This document shows positions 30,860 through 42,420 of a stretch of 64,000 nucleotides of DNA, piece by piece. This stretch comes from Prorocentrum cordatum (Eukaryota > Sar > Dinophyceae > Prorocentrales > Prorocentraceae). Location of the stretch: NCBI GenBank assembly GCA_963575745.1, contig CAUYUJ010014328.1:155853-219852 (forward strand). The letters are read 5' to 3'. Each line of letters opens with the position of its first letter. Positions within the stretch are counted from its first letter, which is position 1. The notes under the pieces were generated by a model that saw only the letters and a list, made by a program, of their open reading frames with translations, was not told the DNA's origin and did not search any database. A program made the translations under genes and the position numbers.

Positions 30860-31660
30860 GCGGTGAAACTCGTCAGCCTCTAGCCAATAGACAAGTAGCG
30901 ATGCGCCTGGCGATGATTAACAAGCCGCAAGAAGATGCCCGAGAACGCCCAAGCGCCAACGCATTCCCGAGCTGACCCCCCGATAGTAACAGCCGATTCC
31001 CAAAAGACCGGGCGGGCCCCATGTAGCGCTGAACCCCCAAGAGAGACGCCCGAGCCCCCAAGATAGGCATAGCCCCCTCCCGCCGGAAACGCACGGCGAA
31101 CACCTCACTCACTGGGGTCCACGAAGGCTGCAGGGGCCTCGTCGAACCCAGGGTTGCACTCTAACTCCTTCGCGGACCCCCCGAAGGCCCGACGCGTGAC
31201 TGGCAACGCCGAATCAATATCTGAGAAAGGGCCCGCCCCTAGCGCACGCTGGCGAGGGCGGTGGTGAAGAGGGCGACGCGATCAATATCTCCAGCGCTCT
31301 CGGACTCGGCCAATGGAGGCAACTTCCCCCGGTGCAGCTCGGCGAGATGCCATGCCGGCGACAGACTCGCACGCGTCAGTCGACGCCGCTGTTCCGCGCC
31401 GCGGTCTGTCTTAACGGGCGATCCCCAAGAAAGTAAGAAAGCGTATCCAGCGATCCTCGTGGCCAGCAGAGGCCCGCAAACTTTGGGGCCCCCCCCCTGC
31501 TGCTTGCGCGAAATCGTAGACTGCCCGAAGGGCCGAGAGGACCTCGCGCCGAATTAGGAAGAAGTCAACCGCTTGCCCCAGAAACTGCTCCATCTGCGCG
31601 CTCGTGACGGGCTGGCCCCCCCCGCGGGCTTCGCAAACTTTGCGCGAACGTTCTCCCCGC
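30860..31660 (-). other. decayed interior of the DIRS-like element
   Basis: No long frame reads as RNase H or RT here. The position, between the RT relic and the RNase H tail, implies degraded coding sequence. Motifs could not be placed. Confidence 0.35.
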
Positions 31661-31669
31661 TCAGGTCGG

Positions 31670-31951
31670 TTACGGACTATCCAAGACTCCCCGTCGATCA
31701 CGCGTCAGAAGCTCTGGGTCGGTCTCCTCGCGGGCCGTGAACAGCGCGAAACGCAATATAGCGACAATCACATCCTTCGCCTCCTGAACCTCCTCCCTCC
31801 TGGTGCCCGCAACATTGATGTTGTCGCAGTAGAGTAGTACCGATAGCTCCTCACTGAAATTTGAGGCCGGGGCCCGATCCCTCAAGAACATGAAAGCCGG
31901 CCCAGCATCCCCAAGAGAGACCCGAAACTGGTGCCCCACTAGGCGCTGCAT
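31670..31951 (-). pseudogene. DIRS-like reverse transcriptase relic (active-site segment)
   Basis: Contains LSVLLYCDNINVAGTRREEV and then EAKDVIVAILRFALF. The YCDN core followed by a helix of x-V-x-x-V-L pattern resembles RT motif C of DIRS-like elements (Y/V-x-D-N/D). Flanking frames are broken. Confidence 0.45.
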
Positions 31952-32060
31952 GAAGTAGAAATCCTAAGAGAAACCCACGGGTAGAGTGAGGAGCATGGGG
32001 TAGACCATCGCACCCCTGGCAAGGTCCCCGAGATTCTGAGTTCCTGATTCCAGCATCCAC

Positions 32061-32561
32061 TCACTCCCCCCCTGAGATGGGCGGCAAGCAGAAGCGGGGG
32101 CACACCTGGGGCAGGTTCCTGACGCAGTGGAAACAGTCCTTGGCACAGGCCTGAGCCACCCAAAGCTTGCTTCCATCTGAGAGTACGTAGAACTCGCGCT
32201 GCGTCTTTAAAACCTCGTCGAAGCGCAGCCTAAACTGGCGGCCCGACTCCCGAAACAACACCGCGTCCGCGGGGTCAGCTAGCACATGAGTACCCCATGC
32301 TTTCAGCAAATCCTGGCCAAGTCCTGGACGAGCAGCCAATGCATCAGCCGAAGGCCTCCCCGGGCTTGGAAGAGAAACCTGACCCCGCCGAAAGAGGCGA
32401 ATCGCAGTGCTGCAATCGCTTCCTGAGTAGTCAACGATGCCCGACAAGACGTCGCGAACGGCTGCGCGCCTGGCACGCAAAATCTGAAACGGCGAGGCGG
32501 ATGCGACGTCGCGGCGCAACGCATCCTGAGAGAGCATCTGGCCGAGCGCGGGAACCGTCAC
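32061..32561 (-). pseudogene. DIRS-like element, region before reverse transcriptase
   Basis: Open frame with PGLGQDLLKAWGTHVLADPA, GRQFRLRFDEVLKTQREFYV and SKLWVAQACAKDC. The sequence resembles the segment N-terminal to RT in dinoflagellate polyproteins of this type. No stop inside, but both ends run out of frame. Confidence 0.4.
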
Positions 32562-32809
32562 TTACCTCAGCGCCGCCGTACATCTCTTTCAAGGCATTGA
32601 TGACAGAGTTGGCGGCTCCGTCCAAAAACCTCCTTCGCGCCAATCGTTTTCACCGAACGAGAAGGGGGCCCCTCCGTGGCTGACTGCACAACATCTTCAG
32701 GGAGAAGAAAAAGGTCGCGTGGACGAGCTTTCTCGGAACAAATGTGGACCTCTCGGGCGATGCTCCGCCAGGAGGCCTGGCCACGTGCCTCCTGGGGGGA
32801 GGGGGCGCC

Positions 32810-34021
32810 TCACCCCGGCCCTTCCTGGTCCTTCTTGGGCTCGGTGTTCGTCTGCCGCCAAAGGCGGCGCTCCTCGCGGGCCTTCCGCTGCTCCTTCGCA
32901 ACGTGGTGCTCGTCGCGGAGGGACCTTGACACATGCTGTTGGAGCGACGGCGCCACCGTCACTCCCTGACGACGGAGGCCCCGCCCCATATGATGATTCG
33001 ACGCAGAGTAATCTGGAGCTGATGGATTCAAAGAGCGCGCATTCTCTATCAACTGTAACCTCCTGCAAACAAGCTTTGCTGAACGAAGCGTAGGAGCGCG
33101 CAGCTGATCAGTGCACACCATGCTCTCCAGTATTTCGGAGAGCACCTCGTGTTCGAACACGCTGCGGTCCCTGTTCGAGATCCCCGAAGTCGATCGTCAC
33201 GACGCGTGCTGCGATGCAGGTGTGCGGGAGCGGTCCACGTAGGTCTGGCACCCCCTGGCGAGAGTCCCAGGGCCCTCTAGCCCTAGACCCCCCCCCTCCG
33301 CTTCATCTGGAACGAAGTTGGCCACCCCGTCGTAAAAGGGCCTCTTGCGCCGCCTCATTGCATCAAACTCCACAGGAAGAACTCTAAAATCGTCCACGCT
33401 GTACTCTCCAATCGCACTGTGGGAAATCATATGTATGAAGACCGTTCCCCCCCCCCACACACAGCACAGCACAGCACAGCACATCATCTGTATGAAGACC
33501 GCTCCCCCACACTCAGCCCGCTCTCCCAGCACAGCCGCTCCTACACGTAGCTCCTCAATGATCTCCCCCGTCTGGTGGCTCCCGTAGTCCTCCGCGTAAA
33601 CCCAAGCACGTCCAGCGTCAGCTCTGCGAGCTCCCACGCCAGCGGGCCGGCCTAGCCCTGGAAGCTGGGCGTTCCTCAGCGGCTGCGCCTGCGGCCCAGG
33701 CGGCGGCGCAAGAGGTGCACCAAGCATGCCTTGCGCCTCCCCGGAGAGCCTGTTGCGCTCCTGCGACGGCACGTGCTGGCGGAAGCGGTAGATCATGTTT
33801 TCGGGAACATGGGCGGGATGTCCTCCTTGCATCCCGATCCAGTAGACGGCCTCGACGTCGTCTCCAGGAGCTAGATTGAACTGATAATGGTCGCCGTCGG
33901 CGGTGAGCAGAATCACCTCTGCAGGATCCCCAGCACTGATTCCAGTAATCATCACCTCGCGACAAAGACCCCCCCCAACTCCAGCGCAGTTCATCGGGAT
34001 CAACTCGCCACGGGGCGCCAT
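32810..34021 (-). pseudogene. DIRS-like gag-like ORF with one internal TGA
   Basis: Start at 34021 (MAPRGELIPMNCAGVGGG). Reads TADGDHYQFNLAPGDDVEAV, MIYRFRQHVPSQERNRL, WVYAEDYGSHQTGEIIEE, IGEYSVDDFRVLPVEFDAMR, RKRPFYDGVANFVPDEAEGG and GPGTLARGCQTYVDRSR. The only stop before 32810 is a TGA at 33197-33199. The same frame then continues RSTSGISNRDRSVFEHEVLS and ILESMVCTDQLRAPTLRSAK, which is clearly coding-like. Within it, a 50-60 bp local duplication (33427-33510) repeats an AVFI(Q/H)M segment around a cagca run. It is gag-like only by position and resemblance; no zinc knuckle is seen. Confidence 0.55.
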
Positions 34022-34029
34022 CGCTGAGC

Positions 34030-34520
34030 ACTCCCAATAGACTGGGCCTCGATCCTGGCGCCCCGGCGGGCCCTCGCCGCGGCCCCCTGCGCCGCGGCGA
34101 GCCGCTTCCTGCCTCCCGAGGGCGCCTCTTCACGCGGGGATGCCGCTTGGGGCCCCCACGCCGCGGCCCGCCGACCTGCCCGGGCGCGCCCCGCGGGCCG
34201 CTCCCGCGGGCAGCGGCAGCAGCGCGGGCGCGGCCCCGGCGAGGGAGGCGGCGCCCCCCTCCTGCAAGGGGTGCTGCACCTCCACGGCGGGGCAGACCGC
34301 CTCGGGGCACTCGGGCCGCGGGAAGACCAGCTCGGGCGCCTGGCGGACCACCTCCCGGGCAGTCCTGAGGCGCGACGGGAGGCGGGCCCCCCCCCTCCGC
34401 CCTGGGGGGCGGGAGCGGCGCCCTGCGTGGGGAGCCCCCGCCAGAACAGCGCCGCCCAGCCAGGAAGCCCCGCGATGGCGGCCGCTGTGAGCGCGGCGAG
34501 CTGGCTGGGCCCTGTCATTC
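34030..34520. other. GC-rich sequence, no gene called
   Basis: High GC keeps several frames open on both strands. The minus frame beginning MTGPSQLAALTAAAIAGLPG could be a leader of the DIRS-like element but has no recognisable domain. Confidence 0.35.
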
Positions 34521-34522
34521 AC

Positions 34523-34613
34523 CCAAGAGAAACCAGAGCTAAATGCTACGGTAGAGCGTTTGGTCTGATCAGAGCGGCGTTTCAACAGGAGGCATTCACG
34601 CTTGGCTGGTCAT
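34523..34613 (+). repeat. dispersed repeat, segment A, copy 2
   Basis: Nearly identical to 10545-10635 (one mismatch in the last 75 bp). Here it is followed not by segment B but directly by a 730-bp CATA microsatellite. Confidence 0.85.
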
Positions 34614-34998
34614 ACACACACATACATACATACATACATACATACATACATACATACATACATACATACATACATACATACATACATACATACATACATA
34701 CATGCATACAAATACCGACAGACACACAGGCAGACAGACAGGCATGCATACATACATACATACAGGCATGCATACATACATACAGGCATGCATGCATGCA
34801 TACAAACAAACATACACACATACATACATGCATACACACGTACATACATACATACATACATACATACATACATACATACATACATACATACATACATACA
34901 TACATACAAACATACATACATACATACATACTTACTTACATGCATGCATGCATGCATGCATGCATACATTACTTACATACATACATACATACATACAT

Positions 34999-35041
<43 letters not shown>

Positions 35042-35326
35042 CAGACAGACAGACAGACATACATACCTACATACATACATACAAACATGAATACACACAT
35101 GCACAAATACATACATGCATACATGCATGCATACATACCTACCTACCTACCTAACTACAAACCTACCTACCTACCTACCTACATACCCGACATGCCTACA
35201 TGCCTACATACCTACATACCTACATACCTACATACCTACATACCTACATGCCCATATACCTACATACATACATACATACATACATGCATGCATGCATGCA
35301 TGCATGCATGCATGCATGCATGCATG

Positions 35327-35362
<36 letters not shown>
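34614..35362. repeat. CATA microsatellite with GACA, CCTA, CATG and TA runs
   Basis: Long (cata)n, a (gaca)n run near 35000-35055, (ccta)n near 35140-35240, (catg)n at 35284-35330 and (ta)n to 35362. All six frames stay open as His/Thr/Tyr/Ile or Cys/Met/Val/Tyr repeats; none is a gene. Confidence 0.95.
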
Positions 35363-35365
<3 letters not shown>

Positions 35366-35479
35366 GCACACACACACATCGCGTCCCCCCCGTGCCGCCG
35401 CCGGCAGCGCCGGCCGCGCGCCCCCGCGTGCCGCCGCGGCGACACTGACGACCACAACGACGACAACGCTGACTCGCGC

Positions 35480-35960
35480 GAAAGGGTTTTGCCTGTTGGG
35501 GGCCTCTGTGGGCATCCTCGCGGGGTCTCTTGGGAGCGTTTGGGGACTGGTTTGGGAACGTTGGTGGCCTGCTGGGGGCCTCTCTGGGGCCTCTTGGGGG
35601 CCTGCGGGCCCTCTTGCGCTATCTTGGGGCCCTCTTGACGGCCTCGTTTTCCGTCTTGGGGCGATCTTGGAGAACTCTTTGTCCGTCATGGACGCTGCGA
35701 AACCCTCAGGAGGATTTTTAGAGGTCCTTCTGGAAAGCTCTTGAGACGGCTTTGGAGCCTTCTCGGGACGTCTGGGGGGCTGCTGGAGCCGCCTTGTTGC
35801 AATATGTTTTGGTTTTTCGAACGTCTCAAAAGTCCGCAAACGGGCTTGGATGACTTTTGGGGCGGTCTCGAACCAGTCCCGGAGGCGTCTTGAGCCGGAT
35901 GGGAACCACCAGGGCCGCCCGGAGCCGCTCCGAACCCCAACGCGAACAGGGTGTCCCGGA
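35480..35960. repeat. degenerate GGCCTCTTGGGG repeats
   Basis: Loose 10-13 bp periodicity of ggcctcttgggg and gtcttggggc words, the same family as at 1200 and 37130 in opposite orientation. Confidence 0.7.
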
Positions 35961-35999
35961 CTGGCCACTCCCCCCAACCGACTCCGATACACACAGATT

Positions 36000-36254
36000 C
36001 ATGTATACATGTTTATAATCATACACACATGTAACATACATACATACATGCATGCATATATGCATACATGCAAACATGCGTACAGACATACATGCATAAA
36101 TGCATGCATGCGTACATACGTCCATGTATGGATGCATCCATACATACATTCATACATATTACCCTACCGATATACTTACCTACATGCATGATTGCGTGTA
36201 TGTATACATACACACATGCATCCATACATGCACGCGTACATTCATACATGCAAA
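36000..36254. repeat. CATA/CATG microsatellite
   Basis: Imperfect tetranucleotide tract of catacatg type. Confidence 0.9.
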
Positions 36255-36295
36255 CTAGAACCATCGCGCGCGCTTCGCGCGCGCTCAAGTTCTAG
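36255..36295. repeat. 41-nt GC hairpin after a CATA microsatellite
   Basis: Outer stem ctagaac (36255-36261) with gttctag (36289-36295). Inner stem gcgcgcgc-ttc-gcgcgcgc (36266-36284). Compare 6660-6700. Confidence 0.75.
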
Positions 36296-36299
36296 CTAG

Positions 36300-36600
36300 G
36301 TTCGACAGGCTAACGCATGGAATCTCAACTGTTGAAGCGCCTTGTGCATCTAACGACCTTCTTGGAGTCCCTGCGCAAGCCTCGGAAGCGTATAGAAGGG
36401 GAATTGCGGAAACCACAACATCAACTTCCTTTAGGTGCTCGATGATTTGGGCCCCTCGAAGGCTTCCTGGGATCTTTCTTCGGTGGTGACGGGGGCCTTA
36501 ATGATGGTCTGATGTGCAACAATTAGCAGGGGCACATTGAAATTAGCCTGGCGAAGGACCTAACCATATGCAGTTGTGAATACCGCAGTTGTAAGCATCG
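36300..36600. other. no recognisable gene
   Basis: Unique-looking sequence of moderate GC with no long coding-like frame. Confidence 0.4.
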
Positions 36601-36609
36601 TCTTCGGGG

Positions 36610-37120
36610 AGCGACGCATGCGGACTGCGCCACTGGAACGTTCGGTGGAGCCCCCCTTGTAGGGCCACGAAACAATGTACTGGGTGTGGGGGAGACGCAT
36701 GCGCCACTGGAACCTTCGGTGGAGCTCCCTATGGGGCCACGAAGCGCTGCACTGGTGGGGGAGACGCATGCGGGCTCCGCCACTGGACCTTCGTCGGAGC
36801 TCCCTATAAGGCCACAAAGCGAAGTACTCGGTGGGTGAGACGCATGCGGGCTGCGCAATTGAGACCTTCGGTGGAGCTCCCTATGGGGCCACGAAAGGCT
36901 GTATTGGGTGGGAGGGACTCATGCGGGGTGCGCCAGTGGAACCTTCGGTGGAGCTCCCTATGGGGCCACGATCGGTGTACTTGGTGTGGGAGACGCATGC
37001 GGGGTGCGCCACTGGGGCCTTCGGTGGAGCTCCCCATGGGGCCACAAAGCGCTGTACCTGGTGTGGCGGACGCATGCGGGCTGCGCCACTGGGACCTTCG
37101 GAGGAGCTCCATAGGGCCCT
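36610..37120. repeat. 75-bp tandem repeat, about seven units
   Basis: The word gcatgcg recurs at about 36616, 36697, 36766, 36841, 36920, 36995 and 37070. It is followed by gccactgg-accttcggtggagctcc and a ggccac-aa(a/g)c segment. Because 75 is a multiple of three, long repetitive frames appear on both strands. Confidence 0.85.
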
Positions 37121-37129
37121 TTCGGGCCG

Positions 37130-37301
37130 TCCTGTGCGCCTCTGGCGCCGTCTTGGGGCCCCCTTGGGCCGTCTTGGGGCCGTCTTTTTGGCGATCCTGG
37201 GGCCGTCTTCGGGCGATCTTAGGGGGCCCCTGGCGCCTCGGCAAAACCCCCGGAACTTCCCAGTCCCCCAGATGGGGACACATGTTTGGGGACCGCGGGC
37301 C

Positions 37302-37344
<43 letters not shown>
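37130..37344. repeat. GTCTTGGGGCC decamers then an AT run
   Basis: Degenerate gtcttggggccgt repeats to about 37260, and (at)n at 37307-37344. Confidence 0.8.
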
Positions 37345-37347
<3 letters not shown>

Positions 37348-37359
37348 CACACGCACCTC

Positions 37360-37640
37360 TCCGAGGGAGTAGAGCTCAGAGCCGATTAGTGCGTACGCGG
37401 GGCGCCGCGTCCGCGATTTGTCTGGCCGTTTTGCTAGGGACATCCTCGAAATTCTGAAAATCGGTGTCACCCCTAACGCAGATCGTGACGTCAGGGTCAA
37501 AAAACACATGGGGAATTTCAACATTCTAACATAAAACCTCCAAAAAGCACATTGTAATTTCAATGATTTTAACCCCGATTCACAAAGAATGGCGATTTCG
37601 CCTAAGACATCCTCCCAAAATCGAGCCCCGACGTACCTTC
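37360..37640. other. no recognisable gene
   Basis: Unique-looking sequence; only short frames and no motif. Confidence 0.4.
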
Positions 37641-37890
37641 TGGTACCCCAGACCCCGCCTCGGAGCCTCTTGGGAACCTCCTGGAACCTCCTGGGGCCTC
37701 CTGGGGCTTTCTGTACCTTCTGGTACCCCAGACCCCGCATCGGAGCCTCCTGGGGGTCTCCTGGAACCTCCTGGGGCCTCCTGCGGCCTCCTGGAGCCTC
37801 TTGGGGCCTCCTGGAGCCTCCTGGGGTCTTCTGGAGCCTCCTGGGGTCTTCTGGGGCCTCCTGAGGCCGCCTGGGGCCTCCTGGGGCCTC
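37640..37890. repeat. CTCCTGGGGC decamer minisatellite
   Basis: A longer unit (ttctggtaccccagaccccg plus decamers) occurs twice, near 37637 and 37717. About fifteen ctcctgg(g/a)gc decamers follow. Confidence 0.85.
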
Positions 37891-37951
37891 GGAACTACAT
37901 GCACACACAAAGACACAAAATCACACCCAACACATCACACGCTAGACAAAC

Positions 37952-37954
<3 letters not shown>

Positions 37955-38006
<52 letters not shown>

Positions 38007-38065
38007 CACCTACAACGCACAGGAAACACGCACAACACAGAGCACACATCACACACACACACACA
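37955..38065. repeat. AC dinucleotide microsatellite
   Basis: Nearly pure (ac)n at 37955-38005, then interrupted copies. Confidence 0.95.
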
Positions 38066-38374
38066 ACACTCACAATCCCGGGGCCTCCTGGAGCCTTTTC
38101 CAGTATCCAAGTCGGGCCTCCTGACGTTTCCCGGGGGCCCCTGGTGCACACATCGCAAGGTGTGGCAACCCCACTTGCGCTCGATTGCGACCTCGATATT
38201 AGATTCTGTTGCGTTCACCTCCTGCCTCTTCCCCTTTTCTTAGGCACGCCCTGGCGGCGCCGCCCCAGCGCCGCCCCAGCTTCCCTTTCTCCACCTCCGA
38301 TCCTGCAGTCATGGTGTTTTCCGGCTTCAAACGCCCTTTCAGTTTGTTGTATGAACCTGGGCACACATGCGCCA

Positions 38375-38383
38375 CTTGTGTAT

Positions 38384-38430
<47 letters not shown>

Positions 38431-38745
38431 TATATATATACGCATGTATATGTATATATATAAAAATGTGTGTACACACAAATGTCTAGATGCATGTATA
38501 GTCGCACACACACATCCATACACACATACATACATACGTGCATACATACATACATACATACACACAAACATGCAAACAAACAGACAACCATACATGCGTA
38601 CGTACATACAAGCATACGTACACACATACATTCATGCACGCATACACACATACATACACATACATACCTATAGTTATGCATATATGCATGCACCTATATA
38701 GGAGTGTATACTGTATACATGTATATATGTATATTTATATATAGC
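38375..38745. repeat. CATA/TATA microsatellite
   Basis: (tatacа)-like hexamers at 38380-38450, then catacata units. It abuts the 3' end of the minus-strand coding relic at 38760. Confidence 0.9.
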
Positions 38746-38759
38746 ATGATGCCAGAAAA

Positions 38760-40600
38760 GTGGCGCGCGGGGGCCAGGTAAGCGTCACGGCCCGCAGGGC
38801 CTGGCGTGGCACTGCGCGAGACTTTCCTCTCCCGCGCACCCCTGGCCTTGGCGGCGGCCTTCGCTCCTCCAAGATTGCGCCCTCGCGCCCTGGCCGCCCG
38901 CTTGGCGACAGAGCCGACGACTGTTGCGGACGGGCGGGCTGGATCTGCGACGCTCGCCTGGGCCGCCTCCTGCGCCGCCGCAGCGAGATCGGGGGCGGCC
39001 TCCGCGAGAAAGGCGAGTGCGCTGGCTCGGGGAAGCGGCCGCCATGGCGTCGATGGCAGCTGCTCGCTTGCGACCGAAGCCTACCTCTGACCGACGTCTT
39101 GGCCGAGGCTCCCTCGAAATTCCGTTGTCGGTCTCTCGGCCCTCCTCGCTGCTGCGGTCTTTCAAATTGAGCGCTCGTGTTTCTGGAGCACGCGCCTGCG
39201 CCGGCGCCTGCCAAGCTCGCCCCGCTCGCGCTGCTCCAGCCACGCGCGCGGGAACTGCCGGGGGGCGCCGCGCCCGCGAGAGCGCAGTCCTCCGCGGGCA
39301 CGTCGAACATTCGAACCCTGTCGGGGCAATGGTGCTCGGAGAAACGGCGCAATCGCCGCCCCACGTTGCCCGTGGACGTCTTCCACACGAAAAAGAGCTC
39401 CACCGGCCGCCGGCCGCTGGCACTCTCAGGCCACTCCGCTGCACCGCGGCCCAAGCCTGCCGCGCGGTGCCCCCATCTCGACGATGCATCTCGGCGCGCT
39501 TCAAAATGCGCCGCAGCTGGGCGATGGCCTGCCGCTTAGGAAGGCCTGCCCCCCTTGCAGATGCGCATCAAACATGCCTTGGCCTCTGACGCAGACTCAG
39601 TTGCGCCCGCTTCTGTTGCAGACAAAGAAGGAGGCAAACGGGGCGCCGCACAAGCATGCGACCGATAATGATCTGGCCGATGCAGCTTCATGTTCTCCTT
39701 CGCGTTCGCCTCGATCACCTGCGCCCGTCGCTCGGCCGCGCGGGCGGTTCCCCTGGCCCGGGGCACCGCGATCAAATCGCCGACGCCTACAATGTGCGCG
39801 CTGTTGCGGCATGGGCACCTGGACATCTGCCGCAAAAGCTCGAGGGCGATGACAATGAAACTGCAGGGGGTGCCCAACGTCGCCCCATCGATGAACAACG
39901 TGTTCAGCCTCGCGAGGAACGAGGCGGCCCTGGCATGGGCGGCGGCGGCGGCGGGGTCGTCAGCGCCCCCAGTCGCGGCCCGCGAGTAATGCTCCGCCGC
40001 CAAGTCCGCCGGCAAGCCGCCGAGCAGCAGACGCGAGCTGTTCTCGCCCCCGAGCCCTTCCAGGAAAGATCGGGCGCGAATGCGCCGATCCTCGCTCTCC
40101 TTGGATTTCTCTCCGAGCGCATTGAATGCGACGCTCCAACGTCGGCTTTCCCGCGCCAGGGGCCCCGCCCAACTGTTGAAACGCTGGGGGGGCCCAACCA
40201 TAGTTTTGGGCGAACGCGATCTCGCCTTCCAGCTGGCGCGCCCCCGCTGCGGTGCGGAACGCGCCGGGCGCAGTCAGAAACCTGGCCAGACTTGGAGGCT
40301 GCTTGCCCGTTACCAGCTGCATGTCAGATATCGCGATATCGCTGCCCTCCTTTGTCATTGAATTGCCGAGCAGCTTCTGGGCCGAATGCGCTTCGCCCCA
40401 AGCATGAAACGCCAGCCGCGAGAACGTGCCCGTTGCCGCCAGGGGTGCATATTGATCCGCCCCGTCGCTGCACCATGCCCGCATCTCCTCTCGCACATGC
40501 TCGTGCAGCTCCACGCCCGCCCCCCCCCTGCCGCCTGGCCCGCGCAACGCGCGCGTTCCTCCAGCATGGGGGCCTTGCCGTCGCAATCCACGGCCCGTGG
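38760..40600 (-). pseudogene. unrecognised protein in at least three frame segments
   Basis: Segment 1 (about 40586-40205): ELHEHVREEMRAWCSDGADQ, FSRLAFHAWGEAHSAQKLLG, ISDMQLVTGKQPPSLARFL, EGEIAFAQNYGWAP. Segment 2 (40200-39536) continues in another frame: RFNSWAGPLARESRRWSVAF, GGENSSRLLLGGLPADLAAE, LNTLFIDGATLGTPCSFIVI, RNSAHIVGVGDLIAVPR. The switch lies in a run of seven C at 40190-40196; one base fewer restores the frame. Segment 3 (39454-38760): RRPVELFFVWKTSTGNVGRR, RVRMFDVPAEDCALAG, then an Arg/Ser/Pro-rich tail ending at the microsatellite. The conserved-looking blocks argue for real coding ancestry. Homopolymer error or pseudogene decay would both explain the breaks. I cannot name the family. 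Confidence 0.5.
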
Positions 40601-40904
40601 GAACTCCCGCGCCCCGATCGCCCGGTCCACGATCCAGGTCCCTTCAGGGCCCAGCTGTTCCAGCCAGCCTGCCCTGAGACCTGACCACGATGGAAACCAC
40701 CGCCTCCGCAAGTTCACATAACAAATCCAGGACGGGCGGAATTCCGTATTTGTGGGGCAGCGTTTCCCACTTGCGCTCATGGCCCATTCGGCGCTGCGCG
40801 CAGCTCAAGCAATTACGTGCGCCAGTATTTCAAAACTTACCCTGGCAATGCACCTTGAAAGCAGCAAAAAATGTCATGAGAGACCTGTGGAACCTGCAGG
40901 ACAT

Positions 40905-42055
40905 GTGGGACTATCGAGGCCTGCAAGACCAGATGGAGCTGTGAAACCTGTGGGACCTATGGGACATGCGGGACCTGCGGGACCTGTGGGACCTGCGGGA
41001 CTTGCGGAACTTACGAGACCCGCGAACCCTCCGGGGCCTGTAGGACCTCTGGGACTTGCCGGACCTCTGGGACAAACGAGCCCTGCTGGAGCTGTGGGAC
41101 CTGTGGGACCTCGACTTGTGGGACATGCGGGACCAAAGAGACCTGCGAGACCTGTGGGATTTGTGGGGTCAATGGGAAATGCGGAACCTGTGGGGCCTGT
41201 GGGACATGAGAAACCTGTGAGACCTGTGGGGCCTGTGGGGCCTGTGGGGCATGTGGGACATGTGCGGCCTGTAACACTTGCGAGACCCGTGGGACTTGTG
41301 GGACTGCTGGGACCCCTTGGACCTGCGAGACCCGTGGGACCTGTGTGGTCCGTGAGAACCTGTGGGACCTGTGAGACCTGCTGGACCTGTGGGTCCAGAG
41401 GGATTTGTGGGACCCGCTGTGCCTATGGGAAATGTAAGACCTTGGGGGCGTGTAGGACATGTGTGTTCTGTGGGATCAGTGGGGCCTGTGGGACTTGCGC
41501 GGCCTGCGAGACTTCTTGGAACTGTGGGACCTGTCGGGCATGTGGGTCCTGTGAGACCTGAGGGGCCTGCAGGATCAACGAGAACTGCGTGACCTGCGGG
41601 GCCTGTGGGACCTGTGGGCGTTGTGGGAGCGGTGGGACATGTCGAACCAGTGGGACCTCTAGGATTCATGGGACATGTGAGAACGATGGGATTTGTTGGA
41701 CCAATGGGACGTGTGGGGCCTGCGAGACCTTCCAGACTTGCGAGGCCTGCGGCGCCTGTAAGATTTGTTAGACCTGCAAGACCTGTAAAATATGTGGGAT
41801 ACGCGAAACATGCGGGGCTTGTGAGACTTGCGACAGCTGTGGGCCTTGGAAGAGTTGTGGGACCCGTGGGACCCGTGGGACCCATGGGAACTGTGGGACC
41901 AGTGGGACCTGCAAGGCCTGACAGACGTGCGAGACCTGTGGGACATGTGGGACCTGCGGGGGCTGCAAGACCTGCGCGACCTGCGAGATCTGCGAGACCT
42001 GTGGGCCATGTGGGAACTGTGGGACCTGCGGTGCCTGTCAGATATTTGAATCCTG
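40905..42055. repeat. 9-bp minisatellite (GGACCTGTG)
   Basis: About 1.15 kb of gggacctgtg/gggacctgcg variants with 9- and 15-bp steps. Plus-strand frames read as G-P-V/G-P-A collagen-like repeats and minus frames as Ser/His/Arg repeats. I treat all of them as by-products. Confidence 0.9.
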
Positions 42056-42059
42056 TGGG

Positions 42060-42420
42060 GCGTGCGACCGCCGAGAACCAAACTAAGGCCCTGAATTGTG
42101 GGGCCGCTGGGCGCCCAAATAAGGACCTTATTTGGTACCCGGGGAACTCCTTATTAAATTTCGTGGATCGACAGGTGTCTCGTGCCTTGGCACCATCGAG
42201 GCCCCCAGAGGGGGATTTATTAAGGAAACCGAAGGTTCCTTACGTCCACCCTGTTTTCTTGGAGCGGGGGGACCCAAAATTCAAACTCCCCAGAGTGACC
42301 GTCGGGGGCCCTCAACTAGCCACCCCACTTGGAAACGCGACGCAACTGTTCAGCCGAGACCTGAACGCGACTCTGATGCCGTCACCGCCGCACCTGCACT
42401 GCATCCGCTAATCCGCAAGC
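42060..42420. other. no recognisable gene
   Basis: Short frames only. The words ccctgaattgtgggg and aaggaccttatttgg suggest diverged repeat remnants. Confidence 0.35.

Noticed and set aside
34600-35640. His/Tyr/Thr-rich or Cys/Met/Val-rich proteins
   Set aside because: Translations of CATA-type microsatellites.
40752-42411. Collagen-like protein
   Set aside because: The G-P-x pattern comes from a 9-bp minisatellite; every frame is repetitive and there is no propeptide or other domain.
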